Shown in pieces: positions 61,821 to 64,000 of a stretch of 64,000 bases of DNA (within the stretch, counting starts at the first letter, position 1; each line of letters starts with the position of its first letter). The stretch covers positions 1 through 64,000 of the forward strand of contig CAMXVQ010000002.1 of assembly GCA_947252455.1 (NCBI GenBank). Reading direction: 5' to 3'. The position numbers and the translations under genes were made by a program. The notes under the pieces are model-generated. The model was given only the letters and a program-made list of their open reading frames with translations, was not told where the DNA came from and searched no databases. This stretch comes from an uncultured Atopobium sp. Its GTDB lineage: Bacteria; Actinomycetota; Coriobacteriia; Coriobacteriales; Atopobiaceae.

Positions 61821-62696
61821 TTATTCTTCACCAAAGGCATAACGAACAAATGAAACGATCTTGATAGAGTCATCACCAACAGACTTACCTACTTTTTTAG
61901 CAAGTTCAATAACCGTTACGCTTGAATCCTTAATGAATTCTTGCTCGCTTAAAACGCTTTCTTTAAAGTATTTCTCAAGTTTGCCTTCAGCCATTTTTTC
62001 TTGAATAAATTCAGGCTTTCCACTTGCTGCAGCTTGAGCCATGTAAATGCTTTTCTCATGAGCAATAACATCGGCTGGAACATCTTCACGACGTGCACTC
62101 ACAGGGGCAGATGCCGCGACTTGCATAGCAACATCGTGAGCAAAAGTCTTGAACTCTTCGCTTTCAGCAGTTTGAGGATTGTCAAAACTGAATTGACAAA
62201 TATCTGCGAGCTTACCACCAAGATGAATGTAGCTGCTCAAGCAACCATCCTCAGCAACAACACGCTGAAAACGAGCAACTTTCATGTTCTCGCCAATGAC
62301 GTGAATCATTTCGGTTAATTCGTCAGCAACCGTAGAATTATCCAAAGGGCATGCTTTAAGAGCCTCAACGTCAGCAGGATCCTGCTGTGCAACACATTGG
62401 GCAAGTTTATTTGCAAAAGAAGTAAACTTAGGGTTAGTACCTACAAAGTCTGTTTCGCAGGTAAGCTCCAAAAGTGCACCAGTTTTACCGTCTTCAGAGA
62501 CATAAGCAGCAATGGTGCCTTCATTCGTATCACGACCAGCGCGTTTAACAGCCTTTGCAACGCCCATCTTGCGAAGTACGTCTACAGCTTTTTCGATGTC
62601 ACCATCGGCTTCTACTAAAGCTTTTTTGCACTCCATCATAGGCGAGTCGGTCATTTCACGGAGTTGTTTTACCAATGCTGCGCTAATTTGTGCCAT
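61821..62696 (-). CDS. tsf: Translation elongation factor Ts
   Basis: Guanine-nucleotide exchange factor for EF-Tu. The N-terminal UBA-like region reads ALVKQLREMTDSPMMECKKA, followed by GVAKAVKRAGRDTNEG. The core has LLELTCETDFVGTN, the exchange signature TDFV. The C-terminal half ends with IELAKKVGKSVGDDSIKIVSFVRYAFGE. 291 residues. GGAG precedes the ATG. It is 36 bases downstream of rpsB, and the pair is one transcription unit. Confidence 0.97.
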   Translation of the reverse strand: MAQISAALVKQLREMTDSPMMECKKALVEADGDIEKAVDVLRKMGVAKAVKRAGRDTNEGTIAAYVSEDGKTGALLELTCETDFVGTNPKFTSFANKLAQCVAQQDPADVEALKACPLDNSTVADELTEMIHVIGENMKVARFQRVVAEDGCLSSYIHLGGKLADICQFSFDNPQTAESEEFKTFAHDVAMQVAASAPVSARREDVPADVIAHEKSIYMAQAAASGKPEFIQEKMAEGKLEKYFKESVLSEQEFIKDSSVTVIELAKKVGKSVGDDSIKIVSFVRYAFGEE

Positions 62697-62732
62697 GATT
62701 TCTCCTTTATAGGATTAGAGTCTACAATACTA

Positions 62733-63506
62733 CTACTCAGAAACAGATTCTTTATCTGAAGAATCTTCTTGTGCCTTTTCTTCCTGGCTACCCTGCTTCA
62801 TTTCTTCCTCAGAAATTTGTTCTTTACCCTTACCAGCAAGAACAGCATCAGCAACAAGTTCGCACATAAGATTTACCGAACGAATTGCGTCATCGTTAGC
62901 AGGAATACCATAATCAACTACATCAGGATCAGAGTTAGTGTCAAGCAATGCAACAACAGGAATGTGAAGACGATTTGCCTCACGAATTGCAATTTCTTCA
63001 CGCTTTGAATCTACAATAAAGAGTGCCTGAGGAAGTGCGTGCATATCACGAACACCACCAAGATTGCGCTGAAGCTTTTCAAGTTCTTTACCCAAAACAG
63101 CTTGCTCTTTTTTAGGAAGCGCAGCCATACGACCGTCTTCTACCATAGCCTCAAGCTCTTCCATACGATCGATACGTGAACGCATGGTTACAAAGTTAGT
63201 AAGCATACCGCCCAACCAACGCTGATTGATGTAGGGCATATCACAACGTTTTGCCTGTTCAGCAACTGCCTCTTGAGCCTGTTTTTTAGTACCAACAAAA
63301 AGAATACGACCTTTTTTTGAAGCGCAATTCTTAAGAAAAGTATATGCTTTATCTGCATTTACAACAGTTTGCTTAAGATCAAGAATATAAATACCGTTAC
63401 GCTCACCAAAAATATATGGTTTCATTTTTGGATTCCAGCGACGGGTTTGGTGTCCGTAGTGGCAGCCAGCTTCAAGAAGCGTACGAATATTAATCTTTAC
63501 AGCCAT
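62733..63506 (-). CDS. rpsB: 30S ribosomal protein S2
   Basis: Late-assembling small-subunit protein at the head-body junction. [20 protein letters not shown], then [33 protein letters not shown] and [21 protein letters not shown] with ANDDAIRS are all canonical. A Glu/Lys/Ser-rich tail of about 25 residues follows the core. The ATG at 63506 with GGAGGT gives 257 residues; 13 extra upstream codons have no support. It is first gene of rpsB-tsf. The 281-base gap upstream shows no recognised leader motif. Confidence 0.96.
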   Translation of the reverse strand: MAVKINIRTLLEAGCHYGHQTRRWNPKMKPYIFGERNGIYILDLKQTVVNADKAYTFLKNCASKKGRILFVGTKKQAQEAVAEQAKRCDMPYINQRWLGGMLTNFVTMRSRIDRMEELEAMVEDGRMAALPKKEQAVLGKELEKLQRNLGGVRDMHALPQALFIVDSKREEIAIREANRLHIPVVALLDTNSDPDVVDYGIPANDDAIRSVNLMCELVADAVLAGKGKEQISEEEMKQGSQEEKAQEDSSDKESVSE

Positions 63507-63787
63507 AATAAAACCTCCATTGGTTGATCCTCCGTAAACAATCATCCCTGAGCACTACTTTAAATTTGGCTGAATTTAAAGCACCAGAGTACACAAGTCC
63601 TGCTTACGTGTGTATTTTTACACTGCGCACGTGCACAGCAACAATAAAGTATACCAAGCTCCAAACGTTTTTTCTATACTTATTTTTAGCCACTATACAG
63701 ATTCATATGATGAGCATAACCACCAAAACTACCCACAAATTCAAGACAACATGCATACATTTCAATTCCGTGTATACCAATCCAAGA

Positions 63788-64000
63788 TTACGCGCGAGGA
63801 TTTGCGCGACGCGCAGCGTCTTTTAATGCATTAACAGAAACATGTGTATATATCTGTGTAGTTGCCAGGCTTGCATGTCCTAAAAGCTCCTGCACACTGC
63901 GTAAATCTGCACCATGTGACAGCAACTCGGTTGCAAACGAATGACGCATCGTATGAGGAGTTGCTATTTCTTGAAGATGACTTAAGCGCATGTAATGTTC
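63788..64000 (-). CDS. xerC: Tyrosine recombinase XerC/XerD (C-terminal part)
   Basis: The frame enters from the right edge and its last 70 residues lie here. The catalytic [12 protein letters not shown] (the HxxR box), the [13 protein letters not shown]is and nucleophilic Tyr, and the THVS ending are those of Xer recombinases that resolve chromosome dimers at dif. XerC rather than XerD is suggested by its position upstream of rpsB, as in other actinobacteria. The N-terminal half is outside the window. Confidence 0.85.
   Translation of the reverse strand, partial: EHYMRLSHLQEIATPHTMRHSFATELLSHGADLRSVQELLGHASLATTQIYTHVSVNALKDAARRANPRA

Noticed and set aside
1..64000. Search for CRISPR arrays, insertion sequences, prophage genes, attachment sites or toxin-antitoxin pairs
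   Set aside because: No regularly spaced repeats, transposase motifs, integrase other than the Xer fragment, or duplicated att-like sequence flanking a tRNA was seen.

Overview
The window is a gene-dense stretch of bacterial chromosome, AT-richer than typical actinobacteria (roughly 43 percent G+C by eye). It carries almost only housekeeping genes, about 60 protein genes and three tRNAs. The gene content points to a low-G+C member of the Coriobacteriia, perhaps near Atopobium/Fannyhessea. A pgsA - ... - garA - merR block is an actinobacterial arrangement. The recA - rny - spoVS - miaB - miaA - hflX - lexA order, RNase J with RNase Y, and a T-box-controlled trp operon look Firmicute-like, and the Coriobacteriia share both kinds of trait. 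The placement is inferred; no rRNA gene is present to confirm it. No insertion sequence, prophage, CRISPR array or toxin-antitoxin pair was seen.

Layout. Bases 1-6400 (+ strand) hold a membrane-protein tail, dnaJ, mtaB, phoH, ybeY, dgkA, era and recO. Bases 6.6-21.1 kb (+) hold RNA turnover and DNA maintenance genes: rpsO, pnp, rnj, ftsK, a RodZ-like gene, yajQ, rimO, pgsA, pncC/cinA, recA and recX. Bases 21.3-28.2 kb (-) are a complete trpEGDCFBA operon. Its leader is a tRNA-Trp T-box with a TGG specifier and an intrinsic terminator. Bases 29-36 kb (+) hold rny, a MutL-like GHKL ATPase, spoVS, miaB, miaA and hflX. At 36-39.3 kb lie a DUF1624 membrane acyltransferase-like gene, lexA, a divergent YneA/DivS-like cell-division inhibitor candidate, nrdR and dut. 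Bases 39.3-43.3 kb hold two nucleobase permeases and trxB. Bases 43.5-50.4 kb (-) hold a ClC transporter, an NlpC/P60 wall hydrolase, apt, a merR regulator, a GarA-like FHA protein, a RidA-like protein, a degenerate GcvT-like protein and a second pgsA. Next come tRNA-Val, glpF, tRNA-Ala and tRNA-Ile2 (CAT). Bases 52.3-64 kb (-) hold proS, a DUF3784 protein, ispG, rseP, dxr, cdsA, uppS, frr, pyrH, tsf, rpsB and a truncated xerC.

How the parts fit. The SOS regulon is partly visible: LexA, RecA, a LysM division-inhibitor candidate, and LexA-box matches at recA and between lexA and the LysM gene. dxr and ispG (MEP pathway) sit with uppS and cdsA, so isoprenoid, lipid-carrier and phospholipid synthesis are grouped with the ribosome genes. 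The items most worth follow-up are the MutL-like ATPase beside spoVS, the winged-helix-like insert inside the RseP protease, the garA-ridA-gcvT-like-pgsA block, the trp T-box with an unusual hairpin relay, and hydrophilic insertions in several otherwise conserved enzymes.
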